Notes under the pieces: generated by a model | Told to the model about the DNA's origin: nothing | The model's database searches: none | What the model saw: only the letters and a program-made list of their open reading frames with translations | Shown here: positions 27,092 through 35,974 of the stretch, in pieces | How positions within the stretch are numbered: position 1 is the stretch's first letter | How the letters are laid out: each line of letters opens with the position of its first letter | NCBI RefSeq assembly: GCF_018457175.1 | Contig: NZ_JAGFNU010000018.1 | Location: 1-39,416 of the forward strand | DNA: 39,416 nt | Source of the DNA: Pseudohalocynthiibacter aestuariivivens | Lineage (GTDB): Bacteria > Pseudomonadota > Alphaproteobacteria > Rhodobacterales > Rhodobacteraceae | Direction of reading: 5' to 3' | Made by a program: the position numbers and the translations under genes

Positions 27092-27922
27092 ATGGACTGG
27101 CTGACTGACAACAAAATCCCCGTCGGACGCGCGTTTAAGGACGCCTTTGAGTGGCTCCGCACAAACGCAGGTTTCTTCTTTGACGGGCTTGAAGCGTTCA
27201 CCGATAGCCTCATTGAGACGATCCTTTATTTGCTGAACGCGCCACATCCGTTGATGATCGTCGCGATTTTCGTCGCCCTCACATGGTATTTGCGCCGCAG
27301 CTGGAAGCCCTGCCTTCTGGTATTCTTGGGATTTCTGTTCATTCTCAATCAAGGCTATTGGAAAGAAACGTTGGAAAGCCTGACGCTTGTGTTGGTCTCG
27401 TGCATTTTCTGTATGGGGATTGGTGTTCCCATCGGGATCGCGGCAGCGCATCGCCCGAAGCTTTATCAAGCCATGCGCCCTGTGCTGGATTTAATGCAGA
27501 CGCTTCCCACATTTGTTTATCTCATCCCCATGATTGTGTTCTTCGGGATCGGTATGGTGCCGGGCCTGATCGCAACGGTGGTTTTCGTGATCCCCGCGCC
27601 GATCCGGCTAACTCATCTGGGTATCTCAAAAACGCCAACTGCGCTGCTTGAGGCGGCACAGGCCTTTGGTGCCACCCCGCAACAGACGCTTTGGAAGGTC
27701 GAGCTGCCCTATGCGATGCCGCAGATCATGGCGGGGATGAACCAGACGATCATGCTCAGCCTATCGATGGTGGTCATTGCAGCCCTTGTGGGCGCGGACG
27801 GCCTTGGCGTTCCGGTTGTGCGGGCGCTCAGTCAGGTGAACACCGCGCTCGGGTTTGAAAGCGGGCTCATCATCGTGGTCGTCGCGATCATTCTGGACCG
27901 GATGTTGCGGGGGGATCACTGA
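27092..27922 (+). CDS. choW: ChoW/ProW-like ABC permease
   Basis: A 276-aa inner-membrane permease of the binding-protein-dependent transport family. It has an extended N-terminal region to about residue 50, then about six transmembrane segments, with the EAA-type loop (EAAQAFGATPQQTLWKVELP) contacting the ATPase. The segment LMQTLPTFVYLIPMI is typical of choline/betaine permeases. It lies 81 bp after choX and 3 bp before choV. It should work as a homodimer with ChoV and could also serve the orphan binding protein at 16881. Confidence 0.92.
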   Translation: MDWLTDNKIPVGRAFKDAFEWLRTNAGFFFDGLEAFTDSLIETILYLLNAPHPLMIVAIFVALTWYLRRSWKPCLLVFLGFLFILNQGYWKETLESLTLVLVSCIFCMGIGVPIGIAAAHRPKLYQAMRPVLDLMQTLPTFVYLIPMIVFFGIGMVPGLIATVVFVIPAPIRLTHLGISKTPTALLEAAQAFGATPQQTLWKVELPYAMPQIMAGMNQTIMLSLSMVVIAALVGADGLGVPVVRALSQVNTALGFESGLIIVVVAIILDRMLRGDH

Positions 27923-27925
27923 GCC

Positions 27926-28954
27926 ATGCCCATAGCTGTAGAATTTGATAACGTATCCATCGTGTTCGGCTCAAAGCCGGAACTGGCATTGCCCTTGATG
28001 GACGAGATGAGGGAACGCCCTGAAATCCAGCTCGAAACAGGGCAGGTGCTGGGTGTGCATGACTGCAACCTGAGCGTTGGCACCGGTGAAATCCTTGTTC
28101 TGATGGGGCTGTCGGGATCGGGGAAATCCACGCTTATCCGCGCGGTCAATGCGCTCAACCCTGTGGTGCGTGGCGCTGTGCGGGTAAATGACGGCTCAAA
28201 AATGGTTGATGTGACCAATGCGGACGCAAAAACCTTGCGAGACATGCGCCAGCATAAGGTTGCAATGGTCTTTCAGCAATTCGGCCTGCTGCCCTGGCGC
28301 ACCGTGCGCGAGAATGTGGGCCTGGGACTTGAGCTGGCCAGTATGCCAAAGGCACAGCGCAATGCACAGGTGGACAAGCAACTGGAGCTTGTTCATTTGA
28401 GCGATTGGGCAGAACGAAAGGTAGGGGAACTATCAGGCGGGATGCAACAACGCGTAGGGCTGGCACGTGCCTTTGCCACCGATGCCCCGATCCTGTTGAT
28501 GGACGAGCCGTTTTCGGCGCTTGATCCCTTGATCCGCACCCGACTTCAGGATGAATTGCTGGATCTGCAGCGTGAGCTGAAGCGCACGATCATCTTCGTC
28601 AGCCACGACCTTGATGAGGCGTTCAAGCTCGGCGACCGGATCGCGATCATGGAAGGTGGTCGCATTGTTCAGATCGGCACGCCGAAAGATATCTATTCGG
28701 ATCCTATCAATGAATATGTTGCTGATTTCGTGGCTCATATGAACCCGCTTGGAGTGCTGTACGCGCGTGATTTGATCGAACCTGCGACCACAACGCCCGA
28801 GATCACCGTTGGTGCCGATGTAGATGTCCGGGCCGTGATGGAAGAATTCGGCCGTGCTGAAACGCCGGTTGTGGGTGTGGTCGAGGATGGTCAGCTTATC
28901 GGGCAAATCTCAACAGATCTTATTTTGGCCAAGCTGTGCAATCCGCGCAGTTGA
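27926..28954 (+). CDS. choV: ChoV/ProV-like ABC ATPase
   Basis: A 342-aa ATPase with Walker [11 protein letters not shown]-loop [11 protein letters not shown], signature [14 protein letters not shown], Walker [14 protein letters not shown] and H-loop VSHDLDEA. The last ~70 residues ([20 protein letters not shown]) look like one CBS-type regulatory unit, shorter than the paired CBS domains of osmotic ProV/OpuAA. Choline or betaine uptake for catabolism rather than osmoprotection fits this shorter tail. It completes the importer with choX and choW. Confidence 0.93.
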   Translation: MPIAVEFDNVSIVFGSKPELALPLMDEMRERPEIQLETGQVLGVHDCNLSVGTGEILVLMGLSGSGKSTLIRAVNALNPVVRGAVRVNDGSKMVDVTNADAKTLRDMRQHKVAMVFQQFGLLPWRTVRENVGLGLELASMPKAQRNAQVDKQLELVHLSDWAERKVGELSGGMQQRVGLARAFATDAPILLMDEPFSALDPLIRTRLQDELLDLQRELKRTIIFVSHDLDEAFKLGDRIAIMEGGRIVQIGTPKDIYSDPINEYVADFVAHMNPLGVLYARDLIEPATTTPEITVGADVDVRAVMEEFGRAETPVVGVVEDGQLIGQISTDLILAKLCNPRS

Positions 28955-28988
28955 TCGGTGCGAAGATAAAAAACTCCAGAGGGTCTAA

Positions 28989-30638
28989 ATGGAAACCTAC
29001 GACTACATCATCATTGGATCAGGCTCGGCCGGGTCCGTTCTGGCACGTCGGCTGAGCGAAGACCCAACGGTCAAAATTTTGGTTCTGGAATTCGGCGGCA
29101 AGGACAATTCAGTCTTCATCCAGATGCCCTCGGCCCTGTCTATTCCGATGAACTCAAAGAAATACGATTGGGGATTCTACACCGAGCCGGAGCCCGGCCT
29201 TGGTGGGCGTCGTATCCATCAGGCGCGCGGCAAGGTTATCGGGGGATCGTCTTCGATCAACGGTATGGTCTGGGTGCGTGGCAACGCGGGTGATTTTGAT
29301 GATTGGGAGGCGTCAGGTGCGAACGGGTGGAGCTATGCCGACGTGCTGCCTTATTTTCGCCGGGCTGAAACCAGTGTGATGGCGGATGAATACCGCAGCC
29401 AGGGCGGTGAGCAGCATGTCAGCCGTGCACCTGTGGCCAATCCGCTCTACCGCGCTTTTATCGAGGCGGGGCGTCAGGCGGGCTATCCGGTGAGCGAGGA
29501 CTATAACGGGTTCATGCAAGAGGGCTTCTCGGTCATGGACATGTCCGTCAAGGACGGGGTTCGCTGGTCCACGGCCAATGCTTATCTGAAGCCAAGCCTC
29601 AACCGCCCAAACCTGCGGCTGATCATGCATGCGCTGACCCGCAAAGTGCTGATGGAGGGCAAACGCGCCACCGGTGTCGAATACTCCGTCAAGGGCGGGC
29701 CAGTGGTCACAGCCAAGGCAGCGCGTGAAGTGATCGTCTCAGCCGGGCCGATCAATTCCCCGAAGCTGTTGATGCTCTCGGGGATTGGCCCATCGGCGCA
29801 TCTGCGAGAGCATGGCATCGACCTGTTGCACGATCTTCCGGGCGTGGGTGAGAACTTGCATGATCATCTGGAAATTTGGATGCAGCAGCAATGCACGCAG
29901 CCCATCACGCTCAACGGTGTGCTGGGACCGCTGAGCAAGGCTAGGATCGGGTTGCAATGGCTTCTGTTCAAAAACGGACTTGGGGCCTCTAACCATTTGG
30001 AGGCAAACGGCCATATCCGCAGCCGCGCAGGCATACCATACCCTGATCTACAGTATCACATGTTGGGAGGAGCCATTGCCTATGATGGGTCGGTCTCGTT
30101 CAAGGGGCATGGTTTCCAGGCCCATATCATCCAAGGCAAGCCAAAAAGCCGGGGGCAGTTGACGCTGCGCTCTGCCAACCCGGCAGAGGCACCTCGGCTT
30201 GTGTTCAACTACCTTGAACATGGCTATGACCGGCAGGTGTTTCGCGACGGGATTCGTCTGACCCGCGAAATCTTTGGCCAATCCGCTTTTGACCCCTATC
30301 GCGGGCCTGAGATTTTGCCCGGCCCGGATATTCAGACAGACGCAGAAATGGACGATTTCGTATCGCAAAACGCAGTCACAGCCTATCATCCCGCAGGCAC
30401 CTGCAAGATGGGGACAGACGCCATGGCGGTGGTGGATCCGCAAACACGCGTGCATGGGATCGAAGGATTGCGGGTTATCGATAGCTCAATCATGCCCTTC
30501 GTGACGAACGGCAACCTGAACGCGCCGACGATAATGATCGGTGAAAAGGGGGCTGATCACGTGTTGGACAAAGGCATGCTGCCCGTCTCCAACGCTCCGG
30601 CCTACCGCGCCCCGGGTTGGGAGATATCTCAACGCTAG
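28989..30638 (+). CDS. GMC-family flavin dehydrogenase, choline dehydrogenase-like
   Basis: A 549-aa FAD enzyme of the glucose-methanol-choline family. The FAD Rossmann motif GSGSAG spans residues 10-15. GMC signatures are GGSSSINGMVWVRGNAGDF and SAGPINSPKLLMLSGIG. The active-site pair is His467 in YHPAGTCKMG and an Asn (509 or 511) in NGNLNAPTIM. It would oxidise a primary alcohol, as BetA does with choline, passing electrons to the respiratory chain. Its position 34 bp after choV suggests it acts on the imported compound. No betB (betaine aldehyde dehydrogenase) or betC is nearby, so it may not be a standard choline-to-betaine route. The ATG follows a CAGAGGG site. Confidence 0.9.
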   Translation: METYDYIIIGSGSAGSVLARRLSEDPTVKILVLEFGGKDNSVFIQMPSALSIPMNSKKYDWGFYTEPEPGLGGRRIHQARGKVIGGSSSINGMVWVRGNAGDFDDWEASGANGWSYADVLPYFRRAETSVMADEYRSQGGEQHVSRAPVANPLYRAFIEAGRQAGYPVSEDYNGFMQEGFSVMDMSVKDGVRWSTANAYLKPSLNRPNLRLIMHALTRKVLMEGKRATGVEYSVKGGPVVTAKAAREVIVSAGPINSPKLLMLSGIGPSAHLREHGIDLLHDLPGVGENLHDHLEIWMQQQCTQPITLNGVLGPLSKARIGLQWLLFKNGLGASNHLEANGHIRSRAGIPYPDLQYHMLGGAIAYDGSVSFKGHGFQAHIIQGKPKSRGQLTLRSANPAEAPRLVFNYLEHGYDRQVFRDGIRLTREIFGQSAFDPYRGPEILPGPDIQTDAEMDDFVSQNAVTAYHPAGTCKMGTDAMAVVDPQTRVHGIEGLRVIDSSIMPFVTNGNLNAPTIMIGEKGADHVLDKGMLPVSNAPAYRAPGWEISQR

Positions 30639-30647
30639 GGGGGCAAG

Positions 30648-30675
30648 TGAAATGAGGCACCTGAAATAAGGCACC
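30648..30675 (+). repeat. Tandem 14-bp direct repeat
   Basis: TGAAATGAGGCACC (30648-30661) is followed at once by TGAAATAAGGCACC (30662-30675), with one difference. It lies just after the last gene of the catabolic locus, where the mobile, degraded region begins. Confidence 0.6.
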
Positions 30676-30777
30676 TTCAAATTCGCGTGGCAGCGTTTCG
30701 TCAGCGCTTTTTCACGAAATCGAAAGGAATGGCTTTGAGCAAAGGCGGAGGCCTCGACGAAACGAGCTGCTCATGAT

Positions 30778-30999
30778 GTGAGCCTCGGTTGGTCAGCCAC
30801 GTCGACGGCAACAGAGGCTTTGCCTAAAGTTCGTGTCATCAGGGAATGGTGCAGCACCCAGCACTTTCGGCTCACCTCTATGCAGCACAACAAACTTGGA
30901 GTCGCGCTTGCCAATAAGCTCGCGCGGATCGTATGGAGCGTTCTGAACTCAGGCAAAGACTTCGATTGGAAAGAAAAGGAAATGGCGACTGCGATCTAA
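30778..30999 (+). pseudogene. IS110/IS1111-family transposase C-terminal remnant
   Basis: A 73-codon open stretch whose end (NKLGVALANKLARIVWSVLNSGKDFD) matches the conserved C-terminus of IS110-family transposases (typical form: ALANKxARIxWAxLxxGxxF). No N-terminal DEDD domain or Ser-motif domain is found upstream, so the element is a fragment. The rest of the gap from 30639 to 31410 contains no gene I can support. Confidence 0.6.
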
Positions 31000-31410
31000 T
31001 CTCAGCCGCACACGATGTTCGTAAACCTCAACTGCATGGAACGGAATAAGACGCACCCAAAGTTTGAGAGCCCAAATGGTCATCAAAGATCAGGTCACTA
31101 ATGAGACAGCGGCGCGTGCGTACTCCCAACAGGGCCACGGCAAACAACAAGCCGATACAAAGGCCGGATACATATCAGCGACTTCCTGAAGATGTGCAAT
31201 TGAACACTTGCGAACAGCAGCCGTTACATACATTGGGCTCAGAGAAGCCGTTAGCTGCGCTCAACATGAAGGTCTGCTCTCGGTAATAAAGCAGAAACGG
31301 GAGATGGGTTGATAGCTCAGCCACGAGAGGATTTTATTTTCGAAAGCCGATTAATTCACAAGCGCTTATTGACCATGACGATACAGTGGATTATGCACTC
31401 CTGACCACGA

Positions 31411-31483
31411 GCGGGCGTTGTGTAGTGGTAAGACCTTAGCCTTCCAAACAAGAGACTTGAGTTTCACCTACTATCTTCTAGTT
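31411..31483 (+). pseudogene. Degenerate tRNA-Gly(TCC)-like sequence
   Basis: The 5' half (GCGGGCG acceptor strand, TAGTGGTAAGACC D arm, TAGCCTTCCAAAC anticodon arm with TCC anticodon) closely resembles alphaproteobacterial tRNA-Gly(TCC). The 3' half is not tRNA-like: the acceptor complement, the TTCGA T-loop and the anticodon stem partner are lost. It ends about 90 bp before the integrase start. It is best read as a decayed tRNA attachment site or as a partial tRNA carried by the element; it cannot fold as a working tRNA. Confidence 0.5.
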
Positions 31484-31575
31484 GCTATCAGTATCATTTC
31501 ATTCAATAATATGTTGCGTGACGTATCACTACGTTGCACCTAATTGCATGTAGTTACCTACAAAAAGCAGACAAA

Positions 31576-32664
31576 ATGCCAAAGCTCACAGAGACCTTCG
31601 CCCTCAAGGTTCCACAGACAAAAACGGGTACGGTCAAGCACTGGGACAGCGAGATCCGGGGGCTTGTGCTATTTGTCGGCAAACGATCCAAGACCTGGTA
31701 TTTTCAGAAGGATGTGGGCGGTCAGACCAAGCGGGTTTTGATCGGGCGCTTTCCGGTTATCTCAGCGCAGGCGGCCCGACAGACCGCACTTGGGTTTACC
31801 CTGGATTGGGGCAGGGGGGCTGGTAAGCAAATCCAGATTGGGGCGCCCACACTGGAGGCTGCGATGGAGGCCTATTTGATGCGGCCGAAACTGCGATCAG
31901 AAGCGCACAAGACCGGGATGAGATTGCAGTTCAGTCGACACCTGAAGGATTGGTTGAAACTGCCGCTGGATGAGATCAGCAAATCAATGGTTGCCAACCG
32001 TCATCGGGAGATGGCGAAGACGCCGTCGGCGGCCAACCATACGCTGAAGTACTTTCGAACTGTTTACAATCACACGCGCCGGACGATCAACTTGCCGGAA
32101 TGCCCGACAATGGCAATCGAATGGTATGAAGAGCGGCCCAACGGCACGATCATTGAAGACCTCAAGCAATGGCGCGTAACGGTGAACAACCTCCACAATC
32201 CAATCCACAAGGTCTTCTATGAGCTTGTTTTGTTTACAGGGCTTCGCAAGACTGAGGCGCTGTCTTTGGAGTGGAAGAATGTGCGTGAAGATCACATCCA
32301 TCTGCCACTGACGAAGAATGGGCGCAGCTTTGATTTGCCCATCCTGCAGTTCCACCATGAGATATTGGCGCCTTTGCGTGGGCTCAGTCGGGAGTGGGTG
32401 TTTCCGTCTCCCAAATCTTCATCAGGATATGTTGGCAAACCCGAGCGGATGAAATGGGGCCCTCATGCTCACAGGCGTACCTTTGCGACCGTAGCGATGG
32501 AAGCGGGGGTACTAGAAGAGATCGTCGGTAGGTTGCTTAATCACACGCCGCTGACGATCACAGGGCAAAGATATGTTCGGCCCTCCCTAGACGCGTTGCG
32601 ACCTTCCATGGAAACTGTGTGCAATGAACTGAACAACAGAATCGGTACCCGACCAATTGGCTGA
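31576..32664 (+). CDS. Tyrosine recombinase (phage/island integrase)
   Basis: A 362-aa integrase with an N-terminal DUF4102-like/arm-binding region (SEIRGLVLFVGKRSKTWYFQK), a SAM-like core-binding region and a C-terminal catalytic domain. Catalytic residues seen are Arg224 (TGLRKTEALSL), His297 and Arg300 (HAHR), His323 (LLNH) and the nucleophile Tyr333 (QRYVRP), so it looks active. The ATG at 31576 is preferred; a TTG at 31534 extends the frame. The gene lies next to a tRNA-Gly-like remnant, as P4-type integrases commonly do. GC and codon use are visibly poorer in G/C than the catabolic block. It probably mobilised at least the 31.4-34.9 kb module. Confidence 0.92.
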   Translation: MPKLTETFALKVPQTKTGTVKHWDSEIRGLVLFVGKRSKTWYFQKDVGGQTKRVLIGRFPVISAQAARQTALGFTLDWGRGAGKQIQIGAPTLEAAMEAYLMRPKLRSEAHKTGMRLQFSRHLKDWLKLPLDEISKSMVANRHREMAKTPSAANHTLKYFRTVYNHTRRTINLPECPTMAIEWYEERPNGTIIEDLKQWRVTVNNLHNPIHKVFYELVLFTGLRKTEALSLEWKNVREDHIHLPLTKNGRSFDLPILQFHHEILAPLRGLSREWVFPSPKSSSGYVGKPERMKWGPHAHRRTFATVAMEAGVLEEIVGRLLNHTPLTITGQRYVRPSLDALRPSMETVCNELNNRIGTRPIG

Positions 32665-32712
32665 ATACCCAATAATTTTCATTAAGCGTGGTATTGATCA
32701 GGTGCCGCCTGG

Positions 32713-33768
32713 ATGAGTGATGAAGACAATGCTGAAGACCCAATCCGCGATCAGTCTGAGATCGAAAAGATCGTAGCGCAACATGGCTTGAAATTGCCGG
32801 ATGGCAAGGCGACAGAAAATTATCCCACTCGTTATTCTGACGTCCTCAAAGCTTATGCCGCACATAAATTTACTGCCAAGAGGCTTGATGACAAGAAAGC
32901 GAAACACTTTGTAACCTCTTTGGTTAAGGGGGGAGCGTTGGTCTGGGAATACAAAGGACGGCGTCTCAACTGGATAACAGGGCTATCGGCGTTCTGTAGG
33001 CATGATGGATCAGATGTAATCGCCGAGATGATCGAAATCCACAATGATGTCTGCGTTGAACTCTATGGGATGGCCATGGATCAGGTAGAGTCAGTTGGCG
33101 ACTTTCGTACCCACGACGACACGTTGGATCCTGACAAGGCAGCTAAGCGGGGCGTATATCTGGCTTCAGATCTTCACGTGGAAGATCGGCAGCACCTGAC
33201 CGACGCGTTTATCAACCAATACCTGCGCCCGTATTTGGACGCGAGGCGGGAATCCTTAAGCATTTTCTTCAAACAGATCGAGGCAACCCACAGGGCTGGC
33301 CAAGTGCTAATATTTCGACGAGAAAGCGATGGCGGGCATGTCTTAGTTCTCCCAAGAGACGGATTTGATGGACTGGGATCTTATCGTGTTCCTCGGGCGA
33401 ATTATTTGACGGGCTTTGACTATTCTGAAGAGGAGGTGGATGTCCATCTCTTGGGAGGACAAGCACCTCATTTCAATCCGGAAGTGCTAGTATTCCTGTC
33501 GTCTGATCAAATCCCTGAGTTGTGTGTCTATGACGGAGCTGACGGCGTTCGACAAGGCCGCCCCAAAGGCATCAACTATACGGAAGCGGATCTTCCTTTC
33601 GTTAAGCAGATGTATGAGGTGCTGCACGAAGGAGAAGCGATTAGTATCGCAGAAGCTGCTCGCCTAGTCTTCGACGCAGACCCAGGCAGCATCAAGGGTG
33701 GTGGCACCGAAGCGTCCAAGCAAAAGAGACTGGCTCGTCTCTACAATAAGACTTACCCCAGCGGATAG
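32713..33768 (+). CDS. Unrecognised 351-aa protein of the integrase module
   Basis: A soluble acidic protein with no signal peptide or membrane segment and no family I recognise. A charged N-terminal half (about 1-190) includes FRTHDDTLDPD and LASDLHVEDRQHL. A middle part is beta-rich (AGQVLIFRRESDGGHVLVLPRDG). The last ~50 residues (EAISIAEAARLVFDADPGSIKG, then a Lys/Arg-rich end) look like a helix-turn-helix-type DNA-binding tail. An ATG at 32713 gives the full frame 48 bp after the integrase stop. It sits where small satellites and islands often carry cargo or control genes. No function is assigned. Confidence 0.75.
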   Translation: MSDEDNAEDPIRDQSEIEKIVAQHGLKLPDGKATENYPTRYSDVLKAYAAHKFTAKRLDDKKAKHFVTSLVKGGALVWEYKGRRLNWITGLSAFCRHDGSDVIAEMIEIHNDVCVELYGMAMDQVESVGDFRTHDDTLDPDKAAKRGVYLASDLHVEDRQHLTDAFINQYLRPYLDARRESLSIFFKQIEATHRAGQVLIFRRESDGGHVLVLPRDGFDGLGSYRVPRANYLTGFDYSEEEVDVHLLGGQAPHFNPEVLVFLSSDQIPELCVYDGADGVRQGRPKGINYTEADLPFVKQMYEVLHEGEAISIAEAARLVFDADPGSIKGGGTEASKQKRLARLYNKTYPSG

Positions 33769-33924
33769 TTATTTCCGTTTTCCACTACACAAAACTATTA
33801 TTTACAGTGACATACCCTGTTCGCGAGTTCTTCTCCCAAGCTCTCCTTTCTTCTCCCACGACAAAGGCACGCCGCTCAGAGACATTCCATGCAACGGAAA
33901 TGCATTGGATGAAGGAACGGTCGA

Positions 33925-34122
33925 ATGGTGAAGCAAGAAAAACGACTTTTGAGCCGGGCAGAGGTGGAAACGATGTATGGAATTCGGAGGAGGTTCCTCG
34001 AGCTTGCTCCGTCTCGTGGCGATGGTCCTTGCTTTATTCGGGTCGGGCGCTTGGTCCGATACCGCGTGAAGGACATAGAGGCTTGGATCGAGGCCAACGC
34101 GACTTTGGGAGGCATGTCATGA
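33925..34122 (+). CDS. AlpA-type excisionase/helix-turn-helix protein
   Basis: A 65-aa DNA-binding protein with the MerR-like/AlpA fold: LLSRAEVETMYGI recognition helix, then FIRVGRLVRYRVKDIEAWIEAN. Proteins of this kind regulate or direct integrase excision in P4-like islands. Its stop overlaps the start of the next gene (ATGA), so the two are co-translated. It has typical length for the family. A larger overlapping frame from 33807 is judged spurious in its 5' part. Confidence 0.85.
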   Translation: MVKQEKRLLSRAEVETMYGIRRRFLELAPSRGDGPCFIRVGRLVRYRVKDIEAWIEANATLGGMS

Positions 34123-34751
34123 AAGGTGACTCTCTCGATCGGATATTTGCAGCAAATGTTGCGAATGTGGACAGCAGGCTTAATGCCAAGGCAAACCTGG
34201 TTTTTAGCAGGCTCTTGTTTTATCGGAACTCTCATTCGGGCCTTTGCAACCCTAGCATGGAAAAGTTGGCATTCGATCTGGGATGTTCTTCGCGGACCAT
34301 TCGAACAGCCATAAGGAAGCTCGAGAAGTTTGGTTACGTGAAAACCAAGCGCCGGTGGCGCGGCACCCGGTGCAACCACTACGATCTCCTGATCCCCAGC
34401 GGAAGAAAGGCGTACGATATAGCGGAAGAAGAGCGTTTCAATTACCGGAAGGTACCTGCCGACAAACAGAAAGAAGAAAAGAATAAAGAAAAGAGGCACT
34501 TTGAGCGAAGGAATTCTGGCACGTTTGCACCAACGGCAAGAATAGAAGTTAGCGCAAAAGAAAGTGCTAAGAAACTTGAAGCAGTCCATTTGAAAGTGGT
34601 CGACCTGCTCGGGGGAGGAAACCAAGGGTGGGAGCGCTTTGGTTGCATTCCAGACGAAAAGCGCGATTGCATTGATCAGTTGTTCAGGAATGGAACACTC
34701 GACAAGGATCAAGCCGTCAAGAAAATGCTTGAAGCGCTGGATGAAGAATAG
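34119..34751 (+). CDS. Winged-helix (replication-initiator-like) protein
   Basis: A 210-aa protein. Residues about 20-95 form a helix-turn-helix resembling HTH_36/phage replication proteins (ANLVFSRLLFY; PSMEKLAFDLGCSSRTIRTAIRKLEKFGYVKTKR). A lysine/glutamate-rich linker (about 115-130) and a charged C-terminal part follow. Similar proteins in satellites and plasmids act in replication or as regulators; no helicase or primase domain is present here. The start is fixed by the ATGA overlap with the AlpA gene. Confidence 0.75.
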   Translation: MKGDSLDRIFAANVANVDSRLNAKANLVFSRLLFYRNSHSGLCNPSMEKLAFDLGCSSRTIRTAIRKLEKFGYVKTKRRWRGTRCNHYDLLIPSGRKAYDIAEEERFNYRKVPADKQKEEKNKEKRHFERRNSGTFAPTARIEVSAKESAKKLEAVHLKVVDLLGGGNQGWERFGCIPDEKRDCIDQLFRNGTLDKDQAVKKMLEALDEE

Positions 34752-34812
34752 TTGCAATGAATGGGTGGAGTAGGCGGCTCGAGTATTCAGTTTCCACGCC
34801 GAAAACAAAGGG

Positions 34813-34839
34813 GGGGGCGTCGAAAAAACAAAAGCCCCC
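34813..34839. terminator. GC-stem hairpin with A/T flanks
   Basis: GGGGGC (34813-34818) pairs with GCCCCC (34834-34839) around a 15-nt A-rich loop. On the minus strand the stem is followed by a T-rich run, on the plus strand by AAAAC. It lies about 60 bp after the winged-helix gene and just before the right copy of the long repeat; direction and role are uncertain. Confidence 0.4.
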
Positions 34840-34848
34840 TAAAACATC

Positions 34849-34905
34849 CCGGCGCGGGTAGCTCAGTTTACACACCCGCCGATTTGAGGAAAAAAGCCCA
34901 TATCT
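34849..34905 (+). repeat. 57-bp direct repeat, right copy
   Basis: This is the partner of 806-862, same orientation, 55 of 57 positions alike. The internal stem here is GCGGGT (34854-34859... see left copy for spacing) with ACCCGC, fully paired. It falls within a 67-codon open frame (34761-34964) whose left-copy equivalent stops soon after the repeat; that frame has no clear ribosome-binding site and is not called as a gene. The repeat lies at the outer end of the integrase module. Confidence 0.78.
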
Positions 34906-34955
34906 CAGCACTGAAAAGCAGCATCGAGGATTTGGTTTTTCAGGTCAGAAAAGTG

Positions 34956-34978
34956 TTAATGTAGATTTGCCACATTAA
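34956..34978. promoter_or_regulatory. Dyad immediately upstream of the DUF3010 gene
   Basis: TTAATGT (34956-34962) and ACATTAA (34972-34978) are perfect inverted arms with a 9-bp spacer, ending ten bases before the start codon at 34989. The position covers the ribosome-binding site (AAGGA), so it may be an operator or an RNA hairpin that controls translation. Confidence 0.45.
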
Positions 34979-34988
34979 GGAATAACAC

Positions 34989-35408
34989 ATGAGAGTATGC
35001 GGATGTGAGATATCGGCACAGGAGGTTCGACTTGCCGTTGTCCACCTGAACGATGAAGGCAACGTGGAGATGCTTCGACTAAAGACCACACGAATAGAGC
35101 TCGAGGATGACACATCCGAGGCGGATCTGCGACTATTCCTGGCGGCTCTTCACGAGTTTTCCCGCGAAAACGAAATAGACACTTTTGTGATCAAAACCCG
35201 TGCCAAGAAAGGCAGAATGGCTGGTGGAGCCGTATCCTTCAAAATCGAAACTCTCATCCAACTTGTAGAAGGATGTGACACCAGATTCGTCAGTCCCGTG
35301 GCGCTCTCGCACTTTGCGAAGAGAGAAATAGAGACATATCCTGAGAAGCTATTGGTTTACTTGAAGAACGCCTTTCTTGCCAGCGCTTATGCCTTGACTA
35401 CGGGCTGA
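34989..35408 (+). CDS. DUF3010-family protein
   Basis: A 139-aa soluble protein that begins MRVCGCEISAQEVRLAVVHL, the typical DUF3010 opening, and contains FVIKTRAKKGRMAGGAVSFKIE and SHFAKREIETYPEKL. Members occur widely as single genes in proteobacteria; the fold is predicted RNase-H/actin-like but no function is settled. The ATG follows AAGGAATAAC. Standing alone after the repeat, next to a degraded SDR gene, it may be cargo of the mobile region or host DNA beyond its right end. Confidence 0.85.
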   Translation: MRVCGCEISAQEVRLAVVHLNDEGNVEMLRLKTTRIELEDDTSEADLRLFLAALHEFSRENEIDTFVIKTRAKKGRMAGGAVSFKIETLIQLVEGCDTRFVSPVALSHFAKREIETYPEKLLVYLKNAFLASAYALTTG

Positions 35409-35457
35409 TTTCCAACCTGGCTGAGCCACCCTGTCGGGTTGCGGTTTGTTGGCGCTG

Positions 35458-35766
35458 TTAGCGGACGTAGGAAGCACCGTTAACATCGAGTGTTTGACCG
35501 GTGGCATGAGTTGCCAATCCAGATGCAAAGAAACAAATTGCATTCGCAATCTCTTCCGCTGGCGCAGCTTCACCGTAAAGAATTTCGTTTATCAGCCGTT
35601 GCCGGAGTGTTGGATCGTGGTCAAATTCTGATTGTGTCATGTCGGTCAGGACAAACCCTGGTGCAACGCCGTAAGTGTAGATCCCGTTGCCACTATAAGC
35701 CCTGCCAAGGTCTTGGTTAGCGATACCATTGCACCCTTGGACGCTGCATATGGCTTTGTCACGTTA
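35458..35766 (-). pseudogene. SDR-family oxidoreductase, truncated and frameshifted
   Basis: Minus-strand DNA encodes the C-terminal half of a short-chain dehydrogenase: PYAASKGAMVSLTKTLAG (with the active-site Tyr and Lys), then after a frameshift GIYTYGVAPGFVLTDMTQ and a normal C-terminus ending TGQTLDVNGASYVR. The N-terminal Rossmann glycine motif and about half the gene are missing. Both the truncation before the YxxxK region and the frameshift near 35700 show it is not functional. Confidence 0.8.
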
Positions 35767-35974
35767 ACTCGGGCACGCCTACTAAATCGAAACGATCGGA
35801 ATTCAAGCTGCAACAATTTGATGCCATTCGGCAAATGCCTTTGAGCGTATTTGGCGGAGATTTGGGCGAGAAATCAGGTGGCGTTGTAAATTGAAATGGT
35901 GTGAAGTTGTGGCTGCTTAAACTTGGATTGCGCCGACTTATCCTGTTCGCCAGTATTAATGGGACAATGTCTTA

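Noticed and set aside
28989-30638. Standard betA of a bet operon for choline-to-glycine-betaine conversion.
   Set aside because: betB, betC and betI are absent and the adjacent ChoX-like protein lacks the choline-hydroxyl contact, so the enzyme is called only as choline-dehydrogenase-like.
34761-34964. A 67-aa protein covering the right copy of the long repeat.
   Set aside because: The left copy of the repeat has a stop soon after the shared part, there is no ribosome-binding site, and the similarity is better explained as DNA or RNA repeat than as a conserved protein.
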